From the IMG/VR virus record IMGVR_UViG_3300050821_011348, positions 1 through 25,232 of that record: a DNA stretch of 25,232 nucleotides; one strand, written 5' to 3'. Shown here in pieces: positions 6,871-14,359 of the stretch. Numbering within the stretch: position 1 is the first letter of the stretch; every line of letters begins with the position of its first letter. The translations under genes were made by a program, and so were the position numbers. The notes under the pieces are model-generated. The model saw nothing but the letters and a program-made list of their open reading frames with translations. It made no database searches and had not been told where the DNA came from. The DNA comes from a virus.

Positions 6871-7334
6871 AACTCGAGATACCGCAACTGATCGCGCTGG
6901 CTGCGGGCGCTGGTTTTGTGGGCGACGACTTAACGACAGCCGTGTCGATCGCGCTGGCCGAATCGGGCGGAGACCCAAACGCCTACAATCCCGAGCGCGC
7001 GGCGAACACTCCGCAAGGCGCGGGCTCGTTTGGACTCTGGCAGATCTATCTCAAAGCGCACCCCGAGTACAAAGGGCAGAACCTGTTTGACCCGCAACTG
7101 AACGCATCGGCGGCGTTTGCGGTTTACAGTTCCGCCGGCAATTCCTTCCGTCCATGGTCCACATTTGGAAACGGGGCATACCTGGCGCACGTCGACACGG
7201 TGAACGGAATCATTACCGCTTCGCAGGACACGACGGCGAGCGACGGCGGACCGGTTCCGGGCGATGGGGGAATGCTGGGAATGGCCATCGTGGGCGCGCT
7301 CGCGCTCTGGCTGGCGATGAAGTACTTCGGGTGA
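6867..7334 (+). CDS. Lytic transglycosylase with C-terminal membrane anchor, 155 aa
   Basis: A lysozyme-like SLT-type domain fills residues 20-125. The catalytic Glu sits in ALAESGGDPNAYNP (Glu32), followed by the family's GSFGLWQIYLKAHPEY and a Phe/Asn-rich region ending FGNGAYL. This family cleaves the beta-1,4 link between MurNAc and GlcNAc in peptidoglycan with formation of a 1,6-anhydro end. Residues 134-153 form one hydrophobic helix (MLGMAIVGALALWLAM), so the enzyme may be membrane-anchored by its C-terminus with no N-terminal signal. It could serve in cell entry as a virion enzyme or in lysis at exit; the membrane tail fits either. It is coupled to the previous ORF by ATGA and followed by the spike gene after four bases. 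Confidence 0.85.
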   Translation: MKLEIPQLIALAAGAGFVGDDLTTAVSIALAESGGDPNAYNPERAANTPQGAGSFGLWQIYLKAHPEYKGQNLFDPQLNASAAFAVYSSAGNSFRPWSTFGNGAYLAHVDTVNGIITASQDTTASDGGPVPGDGGMLGMAIVGALALWLAMKYFG

Positions 7335-7338
7335 GCGG

Positions 7339-9189
7339 ATGCGGCGGGCTCTTGCCATCTTCCTCTTTGTCGCGCTGGCTGGTTCTGCGGCAACGGCGCA
7401 ATTCACTACAGTTTCAGGCACCGTCACGGATCCGAATGGGCTGCCCTATGCGAACGGTACCATCTCGGCCGCGCTAGTCATCAGCGGTTCGCCCACGCTC
7501 GGCGGGATCGCCTACACTCCGCCGACGCAACCGACCGGCCTAAACACAGCCGGCTCCTTCACGATGCGACTGGCGGACAATACACAACTCTCGCCTGGTG
7601 GCAGTACCTGGAGTTTCACAGTGTCGTGCGCGGCTGGGTGCATTCCTGTTTCTGGTGGCAAGGGTCCGGTTAGCTTCACGGTCACGGGCGTCACCATCTC
7701 AGGAGTATCGCAATCGATCACGGCGACATTGACAGCTGCAGCCCTTGCGCTCTCTAACGCTTCAGGGGGTGGACTTCCTGCCAACCCGGTCAATTCCGTT
7801 CAATTCAACAATGGGGGCGCGTTCGGTGGCGATGCGAACCTGACATGGAATAACTCAACCAAGCAACTCCAGTATGGAACCTCGGTTGGACCGTCCACGT
7901 TTTCTATTGCGAGCAATGCCTATATCACAGGCTTTCCGCTCATCAGCTCTTTCACAACCACCACTGACACCACTTCGACAGTGAATGGACCGCTTGCTCT
8001 TCCCAACAATTTTTCCATGGATATCAATCCGGCTACCGGTTCGCAGACAACGGAGGCGTGGACTCTGAACGCGCTGGCGTACACTGACCCCTCAAACAGC
8101 AGCACATTCACCAACGAGTTGGTTGGAATGCATGGCGAGTTCGATCACCGCGGCAGCGGATTGGTCACGAATGGATACGGGCTCTCTGGTGAGATTTTTG
8201 ATATCGGCAGCGGGAACATCACATTCGAGACTGGAGTCCTTGGCAATGCTGGTACCTGGACCGGAAGCACCGGCAACATAAATACTGCGTCGGCGTTTGT
8301 TGGTCTTATATGGAATGCTGGGTCAGGCACAATCACGAACGGGTACGGGCTTCACGTCTTTGCCCATACTACTGGTGGCGCAACGGGCACCATCACAAAC
8401 ATGACTGGCATCCAAATCGATGATATCAACGTGACAGGAGTGACCAATCCTCTCGCGATCAACGTCGCCGCCAACGATTCCAATTTGGGCCCGGCGCATA
8501 CTTCTATCGGACTTTTGAAGATGACTGGGCCTGCCGATGATGCTCATCCAACAATAGGGTTTTACGAAGGTGGAACTTCGAATGTCCCTGGGTTTGAAGT
8601 CAACGGCTCAGCTGGTTCTTCTGCCATTATGTACGGCCTCATCGATGGCGTGAAGCTGACAGCTTTGGACTTCAATTTCGGACTCACGATGGTTGACCAG
8701 TCCGGGCTCGGCTTTGCAAGCTCGGGCCTCAGTCGAAATTCAGGCTTTTTCCCACTCGCCGCCAGTACGATTGCGGTGGGCAATGGCAACAATGCCGATA
8801 CCTCTGGAATCCTGGTCGGCAATCACGGTGTTTCCATCGTGGCGTCTCTTGCGCTTACTGCGGGCCAGCCAGTCAAAATAGACACCACTGCAAACAACCA
8901 AGTTGTGGTCACAACAACCGCCGATACCGGCGGCGGCATCGCCATAGGCTTTGTTAGAAACAGTCCTGCCGGAGGTGCATCAGCTTTCATTGTCACAACT
9001 GGATTCATCAACACGCCGATTTTGGGAACCGGGACTTGCGCAACAGGCAATTTCGTGATTGTTGATACGACGACAAACGGCAGAGTCATGTGCACTGCCA
9101 CGTACACGGCTGGCACGGTGCTCGGAAAGGCGACGCAAGCACAAATCACTGTGGGGAATGCCGTCAGCGTCGAAGTTGGGCTTCGCTGA
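7339..9189 (+). CDS. Large exported spike- or fibre-like protein, 616 aa
   Basis: Residues 1-21 are a signal peptide ending ATA-QF. Residues 24-150 repeat the TVTDPNGLPYANGT domain of the 287-aa protein (2696-3559). Then comes NSVQFNNGGAFGGDANLTWN, the kind of head-binding segment found at the start of phage tail-fibre repeats. The centre is a long Gly/Ser/Thr-rich beta region. The last 130 residues (LALTAGQPVKIDTTANNQ, then TAGTVLGKATQAQ) resemble the small beta domain found in phage decoration proteins of the DUF2190 type. The likely role is host-surface recognition as a fibre or spike. The Sec signal is odd for a virion protein assembled in the cytoplasm and suggests either a periplasmic assembly step or a surface protein of the lysogen. 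Confidence 0.75.
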   Translation: MRRALAIFLFVALAGSAATAQFTTVSGTVTDPNGLPYANGTISAALVISGSPTLGGIAYTPPTQPTGLNTAGSFTMRLADNTQLSPGGSTWSFTVSCAAGCIPVSGGKGPVSFTVTGVTISGVSQSITATLTAAALALSNASGGGLPANPVNSVQFNNGGAFGGDANLTWNNSTKQLQYGTSVGPSTFSIASNAYITGFPLISSFTTTTDTTSTVNGPLALPNNFSMDINPATGSQTTEAWTLNALAYTDPSNSSTFTNELVGMHGEFDHRGSGLVTNGYGLSGEIFDIGSGNITFETGVLGNAGTWTGSTGNINTASAFVGLIWNAGSGTITNGYGLHVFAHTTGGATGTITNMTGIQIDDINVTGVTNPLAINVAANDSNLGPAHTSIGLLKMTGPADDAHPTIGFYEGGTSNVPGFEVNGSAGSSAIMYGLIDGVKLTALDFNFGLTMVDQSGLGFASSGLSRNSGFFPLAASTIAVGNGNNADTSGILVGNHGVSIVASLALTAGQPVKIDTTANNQVVVTTTADTGGGIAIGFVRNSPAGGASAFIVTTGFINTPILGTGTCATGNFVIVDTTTNGRVMCTATYTAGTVLGKATQAQITVGNAVSVEVGLR

Positions 9190-9199
9190 AAGATAAACG

Positions 9200-9562
9200 A
9201 TGAAAACTACGATCCTTCTTACAATCGCGCTCTATTCCTCTCTTCTCTTTGCCAAAGACAAGGACAAGAAGGATGAAAACGCACCACCTCCTCCACTAAC
9301 ACAGGAGCAAAGAATTGAACTTTTGACGCTGCAGCGCGATGCAGCGGTCCGGGCAGTCGAAGCGCAGCCCTATATCCTGCGGATGCAAGAAGCGAACGAG
9401 CGCTATCAAAACAAACTGCGGGAGCGGATGAAAGATGTCGATCAAGGCAAGTGGTCCCTCGACGGCATGACTCTCGAATTCTTGCCGGTTCCTCCGGGTC
9501 CACATTCCCCAGCAGCTACTGCGCCGGTTGTACCCAGCGAGAAGAAGCCCGATCCGAAGTGA
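9200..9562 (+). CDS. Small exported protein, 120 aa
   Basis: ATG 9200 follows the spike gene by ten bases. A short signal peptide (MKTTILLTIALYSSLLFA) precedes a Lys/Asp-rich stretch, a helical segment (QEQRIELLTLQRDAAVRAVE, then QEANERYQNKLRERM) likely to form a coiled coil, and a Pro-rich tail. Such exported coiled-coil proteins next to lysis or fibre genes can be spanin-like or fibre chaperones; neither is claimed. It is the last gene of the plus-strand block. Confidence 0.7.
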   Translation: MKTTILLTIALYSSLLFAKDKDKKDENAPPPPLTQEQRIELLTLQRDAAVRAVEAQPYILRMQEANERYQNKLRERMKDVDQGKWSLDGMTLEFLPVPPGPHSPAATAPVVPSEKKPDPK

Positions 9563-9586
9563 TGACGGGCTCGACATGGAAGTGCT

Positions 9587-9625
9587 CTAGTGTGCCCTCT
9601 GAATCCGCGGCGCTTCCACCTCGTC
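9587..9625. repeat. Diverged copy of the zinc-ribbon gene's 3' end
   Basis: This 39-base segment matches 9910-9948, the 3' end of the zinc-ribbon gene, at about 31 of 39 positions, with GCGGCGCTTCCAC identical. On the minus strand it encodes DEVEAPRI and a TAG stop, where the intact gene has DDVEAPRI and a TAG stop. It lies at the end of the small ORF 9624-9824. Confidence 0.5.
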
Positions 9626-9824
9626 AACCCGCGGAGGCAAACAGGCGGCGCAGATAGTTCCTGGTTGCGATATAGCAGGCGGTGTTCCATCCGGTTTTCT
9701 TAAACCGATTTTCGCACCGCACCGCGATCAACTCTCCGAATGACCCACCGCCTGATCGTCTATGACGTAGTACTGCGGCCTTTGTCGCTCGCCGATAATC
9801 GCGGGCAATGACAATACGCCTCAT
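9624..9824 (-). CDS. Possible small basic protein, 66 aa
   Basis: An ATG at 9824 opens a basic sequence (MRRIVIARDYRRATKAAV) ending NRFKKTGWNTACYIATRNYL and a short tail. Composition is protein-like, unlike the Arg/Pro-rich shadows around it. There is no strong ribosome binding site. Bases 9825-9909 upstream hold no gene. It sits between two copies of the 3' end of the next gene, as if inserted. Existence is uncertain. Confidence 0.4.
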   Translation of the reverse strand: MRRIVIARDYRRATKAAVLRHRRSGGGSFGELIAVRCENRFKKTGWNTACYIATRNYLRRLFASAG

Positions 9825-9909
9825 CGTACCGGATTCAACTTTGTGACGGTGCGGCTTCGGCCGTCCAGCCTGATCACAGAGAGAATCGGCCGTGATGGAA
9901 TGGCGCAAA

Positions 9910-10140
9910 CTAGCTTGGCCTCGAGATGCGCGGCGCTTCCACGTCATCCGGGATGAAAACAATCTGCATGGTGAGAATCTTCCGGCACTCCTCGTGCGAG
10001 CAAGCCACGGCGAACGTCATCGAGTGAGGCGTGGGCCACTGGAAAGCTATGACGGCCGGGAGCTCTTCTCCGCAGTGAGGGCAGCAGGGGATGGGGATCG
10101 GGATGTTTACGTCTGGCTGGTACTTGTTGGGGGTGCTCAT
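9910..10140 (-). CDS. Zinc-ribbon protein, 76 aa
   Basis: ATG 10140 is coupled by ATGA to the ATPase gene and preceded by GGAGAGGTGAAACC. CPHCGE at residues 20-25 and a second pair CSHEEC near 47-52 form a four-Cys zinc ribbon. The N-terminus is Pro-rich. Co-expression with the ATPase suggests an accessory role, but no partner domain is recognisable. Confidence 0.65.
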   Translation of the reverse strand: MSTPNKYQPDVNIPIPIPCCPHCGEELPAVIAFQWPTPHSMTFAVACSHEECRKILTMQIVFIPDDVEAPRISRPS

Positions 10141-11219
10141 GGTTTCACCTCTCCGCGCTCTCGATCAAACTCTTGCACGATCGCCCTGGCGCTGTCCACG
10201 GATTCCTCGCCGCGGGCTATTGCCTCCGCGTGCAACGCGCTGCGCATCCATGCGGGCCACACATAGGTTTTGAACATTTGATCGTCAAAACACACAATGA
10301 ATTCGCCTTTCCCGAGCGTCTGAATGTCAGAGCGCGACGGCCGCGGATAGAGGTTTTCGGGGATGGCGTCGAGGGTCTTTTCGATTTCCGCGCGCAGGCG
10401 CTGCACCCCAAACAACCACACCCGGATCTGGCTCAGCAGTACCGCACTGATGCCGGAAATATTCTGGGAGTCAATCCAGAGGAAATTCTCGAGCGCTGCT
10501 CCCTGGCGGATGAACTCTTCTGCGGCGTCGCGCACTGGCGAGCGGCGCTGGGCCGGTGCGAAACGCCAAGCTTCGGGCATCGCGACAATCGTGCGAAAAC
10601 TGTGCTGGTGTACCCACCGGATGACGGATCGCACAATGAGCGATTGGATGTGGAACTCGTAGCGCTCGAGGTCGATCACGTTCAAGCCGAATTCCAGATC
10701 TGGTTTGGCGGAACTGGTTTTGAGTTTTGCGAGTTCTTCGATGGCGGTTTTTAGATCGTCCTGAATCTCGCCGAAAACCATCTCCCGTTGGCCGGTGGCT
10801 TTCGCCAGGGCGATGCTGACATTCTTCACCACATCCTCGAGCGTGTCGGGCCGCGGCCATTCGGCAAAGAGCTTGGACCCGGGCCGCCCCGCCTGGCCAG
10901 CACGGCAAACGCTGCGCAGGCACTGGCGCTGGAACTTGTCCCATCGCTCCTCTGTGAGCGCTTCGCAGAGGGTCCGGACTGTTCGCCAGTCGACATGGTC
11001 TTCATAATAAGGCGGCAATTCCCGCGAGAGGCGGAAGGAACCTTCGCCGCGCTTGGTGAGGAAGGCGATGCACTTCGAATCGGAACGGGAGGCGCAGGCC
11101 TCGAGGGCAGTTGTCTTGCCGGCGCGCTGGGTCTGGCCGACGATTACCATGTGGCCCACCGGGAGGTGCACGGGGTTCCCGGTACCGGATTCGAAGCCGA
11201 GATGGATCACGTGAGACAC
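10137..11219 (-). CDS. HerA/FtsK-like ATPase, candidate genome-packaging motor, 360 aa
   Basis: Residues 24-36 give a strand and P-loop (MVIVGQTQRAGKT). The loop is one residue longer than the classical GxxxxGKT. Near residue 215-225 is a Walker B-like strand followed by Pro-Glu-Ala (TIVAMPEAWRF) with the downstream Pro typical of HerA-type enzymes, and then FLWIDSQNISG with a sensor-like Gln. The middle is helical. The HerA/FtsK superfamily includes DNA translocases, conjugation pumps and packaging ATPases of tailless membrane-containing viruses. No membrane segment is present, unlike FtsK or filamentous-phage Zot. It is overlapped at its start by the 70-aa Cys-rich gene and coupled at its end to the zinc-ribbon gene. 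A packaging role is inferred; a role in conjugation or plasmid partition is possible. Confidence 0.75.
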   Translation of the reverse strand: MSHVIHLGFESGTGNPVHLPVGHMVIVGQTQRAGKTTALEACASRSDSKCIAFLTKRGEGSFRLSRELPPYYEDHVDWRTVRTLCEALTEERWDKFQRQCLRSVCRAGQAGRPGSKLFAEWPRPDTLEDVVKNVSIALAKATGQREMVFGEIQDDLKTAIEELAKLKTSSAKPDLEFGLNVIDLERYEFHIQSLIVRSVIRWVHQHSFRTIVAMPEAWRFAPAQRRSPVRDAAEEFIRQGAALENFLWIDSQNISGISAVLLSQIRVWLFGVQRLRAEIEKTLDAIPENLYPRPSRSDIQTLGKGEFIVCFDDQMFKTYVWPAWMRSALHAEAIARGEESVDSARAIVQEFDRERGEVKP

Positions 11220-11419
11220 CTGCGCAGAATCTCAAGAGCGGCAAGATATCTCGCTTGCACTTCCGCGTCAGTTCTAGCGAGTCGCGCTCCCGGTCGATCA
11301 GTCGCAGGAATTGCGATGCAGGATGTCAAACCGCCAAGCGCGGCGACTACCTCCTCCAGCGTTGGCTTCCCTTGCATCTTTCGACAGGTGGAGCAATCGC
11401 AGCACTCACAGGCGCTCAT
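11207..11419 (-). CDS. Cys-rich small protein, 70 aa
   Basis: The N-terminus MSACECCDCSTCRKM has five Cys within twelve residues, likely binding metal. The rest is helical (TLEEVVAALGGL, AEVQARYLAALEILRRC). Its 3' end overlaps the ATPase start by 13 bases, and it lies 26 bases after the recombinase stop. Family not recognised. Confidence 0.6.
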   Translation of the reverse strand: MSACECCDCSTCRKMQGKPTLEEVVAALGGLTSCIAIPATDRPGARLARTDAEVQARYLAALEILRRCLT

Positions 11420-11445
11420 AAGGTTTTCTTTAATCCGGCTCTTTC

Positions 11446-12087
11446 CTAGTTTTCCACAGCTTTTGCAACTGCTTTGTTTTCAACGGCTACGGCTTCGCTG
11501 TTTTCTGAACCTTTTTCCGCATGCCGTCGCATGAATTTTCGGACAGTGGACTCATCTGCCTTCACGCGGTGCGCAACCTCGCGCCACGGCAGCCCCTGCT
11601 CGCGCAGGCGGGTGATTGCAACCGCGTCCAAGCCAAGCGCGGGCCGCCCGATGTGCTGGCCGTTTGCCCTGGCATGAGCCATTCCGCTCCGGACTCGTTC
11701 GCGGATAAGTTCGCGTTCAAACTCGGCGATGGCTGCGAAAACTGCGAATGCAAAGCGTCCCATGGGCGTGGTGGTGTCGATCGCTTCATGGACGGAGATA
11801 AACTCCACTCCGAGCGCGCGGAATTCCTCGAGCGCGTTCACAAGGTGCTGCGTTGACCTGGCGAAACGATCGAAGCGGTAGACGATCACCACGTCACACT
11901 TCCCGCGGCGTACCAACTGCATCATGCGGTCGAGCTCCGGGCGCTGCGCCTTCGCTCCTGAAAATCCGGCATCGATAAACACCTCGAGGTCGCATCCGCG
12001 GCGCTCGGCAAGTTCGCGCATCTCGCGCACCTGCATGCCTTCGTTTTGGTCGCCAGTGCTCACACGGGCATAGAGAAAAGCTTTCAT
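11446..12087 (-). CDS. Small serine recombinase (resolvase/invertase family), 213 aa
   Basis: Start ATG 12087 overlaps the upstream TGA (ATGA). An ATG four codons earlier is possible. The catalytic domain begins KAFLYARVSTGDQ with Ser10 as nucleophile, followed by family landmarks GFSGAKAQRPELDRM, VYRFDRFARS and FERELIRERV. Residues 145-185 are a C-terminal helix-turn-helix (REQGLPWREVAHRV, DESTVRKFMRRH). Length is standard for resolvases and invertases and too short for a large integrase. A repetitive Ala/Val/Glu/Asn tail ends the protein. Likely roles are dimer resolution of a circular replicon or inversion; no paired res or inversion sites were found. Confidence 0.85.
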   Translation of the reverse strand: MKAFLYARVSTGDQNEGMQVREMRELAERRGCDLEVFIDAGFSGAKAQRPELDRMMQLVRRGKCDVVIVYRFDRFARSTQHLVNALEEFRALGVEFISVHEAIDTTTPMGRFAFAVFAAIAEFERELIRERVRSGMAHARANGQHIGRPALGLDAVAITRLREQGLPWREVAHRVKADESTVRKFMRRHAEKGSENSEAVAVENKAVAKAVEN

Positions 12088-12268
12088 TGGCGAATCCATT
12101 CGATAAACGTACGCGCAAAAACACCTGCGATAAGTGCCCAGACTGCTGTCTTTTTTGAGTAGCGCGGCCCATCTTCGGCAGCAGCGATGGCGCTGTATGC
12201 GACACCCAGCAGCAAGACAACTCCCATCGTGTAAGAGTGCCAGACGTGGGCATAGAGAAAGGCTTTCA
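12066..12268. repeat. Pair of 21-bp direct repeats flanking the small membrane gene
   Basis: Copies lie at 12066-12086 and 12248-12268, 182 bases apart, differing at one position. Each covers codons 2-8 of a minus-strand gene in the same reading frame: the recombinase and the small membrane protein. Confidence 0.75.
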
Positions 12269-12269
12269 C
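12084..12269 (-). CDS. Small membrane protein, 61 aa
   Basis: GTG 12269 overlaps the previous TGA (GTGA) and is preceded by GAGGG. Two hydrophobic segments (about 15-31 and 44-56) flank a polar loop. Its first seven residues (MKAFLYAHV) copy the start of the recombinase that follows (MKAFLYARV); the DNA is 20 of 21 bases identical. It therefore seems to have arisen with a duplication of the recombinase 5' end. Function unknown. Confidence 0.6.
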   Translation of the reverse strand: MKAFLYAHVWHSYTMGVVLLLGVAYSAIAAAEDGPRYSKKTAVWALIAGVFARTFIEWIRQ

Positions 12270-12544
12270 TCGGGCACCCTCAGCAATTTGCAGCGCGGGC
12301 ACCACTCGAGGCGGATCAACTGCGGTGAACGTTGGTGATTGAGAAAGATCGGCTGCGGATCTTCGATTGGCGGGTCAGGCGCGACGATGACATAGATGGG
12401 CGACGGCTCCCAGTGGCAATCGTAGGTGTTGGTTGAGCAAGTCATGTGGTCTCGCAGTTCATAGGACTCGTGCGTGCTGCGCACAATCTCGGCGTGCAGG
12501 GCGAAGATCAAGTCATCGCGCGGGTTGCGCTGGCGGGTGGTCAC
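12266..12544 (-). CDS. Hypothetical protein with CPRC motif, 92 aa
   Basis: GTG 12544 follows GGAATGGA on the minus strand; it ends with a GTGA overlap with the membrane gene. The C-terminal WCPRCKLLRVPE and an upstream pair (MTCSTNTYDC) may bind zinc. The middle is Pro-rich. It is probably the first gene of the minus operon carrying the recombinase and ATPase. Family not recognised. Confidence 0.55.
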   Translation of the reverse strand: MTTRQRNPRDDLIFALHAEIVRSTHESYELRDHMTCSTNTYDCHWEPSPIYVIVAPDPPIEDPQPIFLNHQRSPQLIRLEWCPRCKLLRVPE

Positions 12545-12831
12545 TCCATTCCTGCCATTCTGCGAAGTTCTGCTAGTTCGCGATCTTCGCTTCTAACGCG
12601 TCTTTTGCCGTGTGGGCTCTCGGTTTCTGCCTGTCTCGATACCGATGGCCCTGGCAAGCGTAAAGGCGGCAACGGCGATGAGAAAAGCGAACAGTTGCGC
12701 ACAGGCGGTGCGTACCAGGGCTGGGGCCTTATTTCCTCTCTGGCCCCACTTTGGAGGTCACCTCAATGGTGACAAGGTGAAGTTTTATAGCCAACCACAC
12801 CAAACATCTTGCAAATAACGATTTAAGCCGT
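12545..12831. promoter_or_regulatory. Intergenic control region with promoter and 6-bp inverted repeat
   Basis: This 287-base gap holds no convincing gene. On the minus strand TTGCAA (12809-12814) and TATAAA (12784-12789) are 19 bases apart, or 18 if the -10 is read as CTATAA; this is a modest sigma70 match. Just downstream lies GTCACC-5-GGTGAC (12757-12773), an inverted repeat at the expected transcript start, as an operator would be. It would drive the 92-aa gene, recombinase and ATPase. Its AT-rich sequence also marks the edge of the tectonin-like gene. Confidence 0.35.
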
Positions 12832-14310
12832 TTAATCACATGGTCCTCCTACTGGGTCGTGAACGACGCTCAACTTAACGCAGAGGGGTGGGGTACCGAT
12901 GTAAGCCGAGATGAATAGCCACGGCCCTGTGGACGGCAGCACGTTCGCCACCCCCTGGGCGATCGGTAGGTTAGCGCTCGACACCATCTCTCGAAGGTCC
13001 ATCACGCGAGGGCTACCGATTATGACCTCCTCGATGATACAGGTGGGATTTCCAAACGCGCAGTTAAACTCCACCGGTATGTGGACTTGGATGTTCCAGC
13101 GGCTTCCATCCCACTTCGGAGATTCTTGCCAAGGGTTAGCGAGGGCACTCAACCTGTAGCGAGCGTGCGAAATGTTTCGGGCCGGTTGGTTTGCTTGCCC
13201 TATCGGCCCGGCTTCGCTGCATTGTTCGTTTACGCTCGTGGTTGACTGACACTCCGGATCGCCGGACATAATCCCGATGAAGGGATCGCAGAACGGGTTG
13301 GCGTCGAACGATCCGTTGCTCATCGTCCCGGTCGCGGGTATCCTCTCCGTCGCGACGGTCCCGCCTCCAGGTACGTGGTGGGGGAACGTGATGTGCACCG
13401 TAGAGGTGTGTTGTGCGACCTGAGGGTTCATTCCCTGAAAAGTGTAGATACCCGAGGTTAGTTCCGACAGAGCCCCGGCCAGAAAGTTCAGGTGGTAAGG
13501 GTAGCCAGAGGAGTTCAAGGCGTACAGAGAACTCTTGTTGGAACCAGCTACCTTGTTCGCCACTAACCCTGATACCTGGTGCCACGCGCCGTCGTCGTTG
13601 TAGTAAACGGCTCCAGCGCCGTTCCACGTTACGACCGCGCCGTGGTCCAGGGGGAACGAGGCGCAGCCCACGAGTCCGGCGGCGGGGGAGCCGAGACTAA
13701 CGGCGGGGTTACTAGACGATACCTCGTAGACGTTATTGCCGACGTTGACCGCGCACCCGACGCCACCCACCCACATGTTGACGTAGCGCCATCCGGTAGA
13801 CCACGAGGTCCACGTCGATCCCCCGTTAGTGGAATACCATAGTTGGTTGAAGCTGTTTACCCCGGCTACGAAGCCATCGACGCCAACCGACATCTGGATG
13901 AGGCAGCTGTTTGAACTCGGTTGAACCCAACTGGACCCGTTCCACTTGAATATCCCAAGGTTTGGAGGATACCCGTTGCAGTAGGTCGTCGATTGAAGTG
14001 AGTAGACGCTACTCCCGTCCTGCACGGCGAGGGATTTCACCGCGGTTCCCATCGCCGTCTGCTTCGTCCAACCGCTGGGGGCGTACGAGTAGACGTACTG
14101 GTCCGTCCCCACGCACCACGGGAGTCCGTCGGAACCTACCGACAGGGTCGACAGAGTGCATTGACCCGGCATAGCCTTCCAAGCGTTCGTGCCGGATTTA
14201 ACGTCGGACGTGATGTCCATAACTGGATCACTAAAGGTGTGTGTGTACTGAGCACTCGCGGAAATCACAAGTGAAATCAAACAACCAAACAACAGGATGA
14301 GTTTTTTCAT
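12832..14310 (-). CDS. Exported tectonin-like beta-propeller protein, 492 aa
   Basis: ATG 14310 lies ten bases after AAAAAAGGAG. Residues 1-20 form a signal peptide ending ASA-QY. From about residue 42 there are five or six repeats of 35-45 residues with the tectonin pattern: a strand with Ser-x-Gly-x-Asp-Gly, then a Val/Trp strand, an aromatic-rich turn and a Trp (LSVGSDGLPWCVGTDQYVYSY; MSVGVDGFVAGVNSFNQLWY). Tectonin propellers bind sugars or lipopolysaccharide in other proteins. The last 200 residues are a separate Cys-containing domain with no recognised family. Its flanks are AT-rich and it has its own strong ribosome binding site. It appears to be acquired cargo that could coat the cell surface or bind glycans; that role is inferred. 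Confidence 0.75.
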   Translation of the reverse strand: MKKLILLFGCLISLVISASAQYTHTFSDPVMDITSDVKSGTNAWKAMPGQCTLSTLSVGSDGLPWCVGTDQYVYSYAPSGWTKQTAMGTAVKSLAVQDGSSVYSLQSTTYCNGYPPNLGIFKWNGSSWVQPSSNSCLIQMSVGVDGFVAGVNSFNQLWYSTNGGSTWTSWSTGWRYVNMWVGGVGCAVNVGNNVYEVSSSNPAVSLGSPAAGLVGCASFPLDHGAVVTWNGAGAVYYNDDGAWHQVSGLVANKVAGSNKSSLYALNSSGYPYHLNFLAGALSELTSGIYTFQGMNPQVAQHTSTVHITFPHHVPGGGTVATERIPATGTMSNGSFDANPFCDPFIGIMSGDPECQSTTSVNEQCSEAGPIGQANQPARNISHARYRLSALANPWQESPKWDGSRWNIQVHIPVEFNCAFGNPTCIIEEVIIGSPRVMDLREMVSSANLPIAQGVANVLPSTGPWLFISAYIGTPPLCVKLSVVHDPVGGPCD

Positions 14311-14359
14311 TTTTTGTAGTCTCCTTTTTTGAAATTACTGCGCACAGTAAACAGTGGGG

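Noticed and set aside
11450-11458. TTTTCCACA as a second DnaA-box site
   Set aside because: It falls at the 3' end of the serine recombinase gene as part of a repetitive Ala/Val/Glu/Asn tail and has no other origin features.
10788-11534. A 248-aa plus-strand ORF opposite the ATPase
   Set aside because: Shadow of the ATPase gene; that gene has P-loop and Walker B motifs on the other strand.
11446-12087. Serine recombinase as the integrase of the element
   Set aside because: At 213 aa it has only the catalytic domain and a short HTH; large serine integrases are more than twice this size, and no attachment-site repeats were found.
12545-12771. A minus-strand hydrophobic frame (LFAFLIAVAAFTLARA) in the 12.5-12.8 kb gap
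   Set aside because: The frame has no ATG, GTG or TTG start after its upstream stop, so it cannot be supported as a gene, though a relic is possible.
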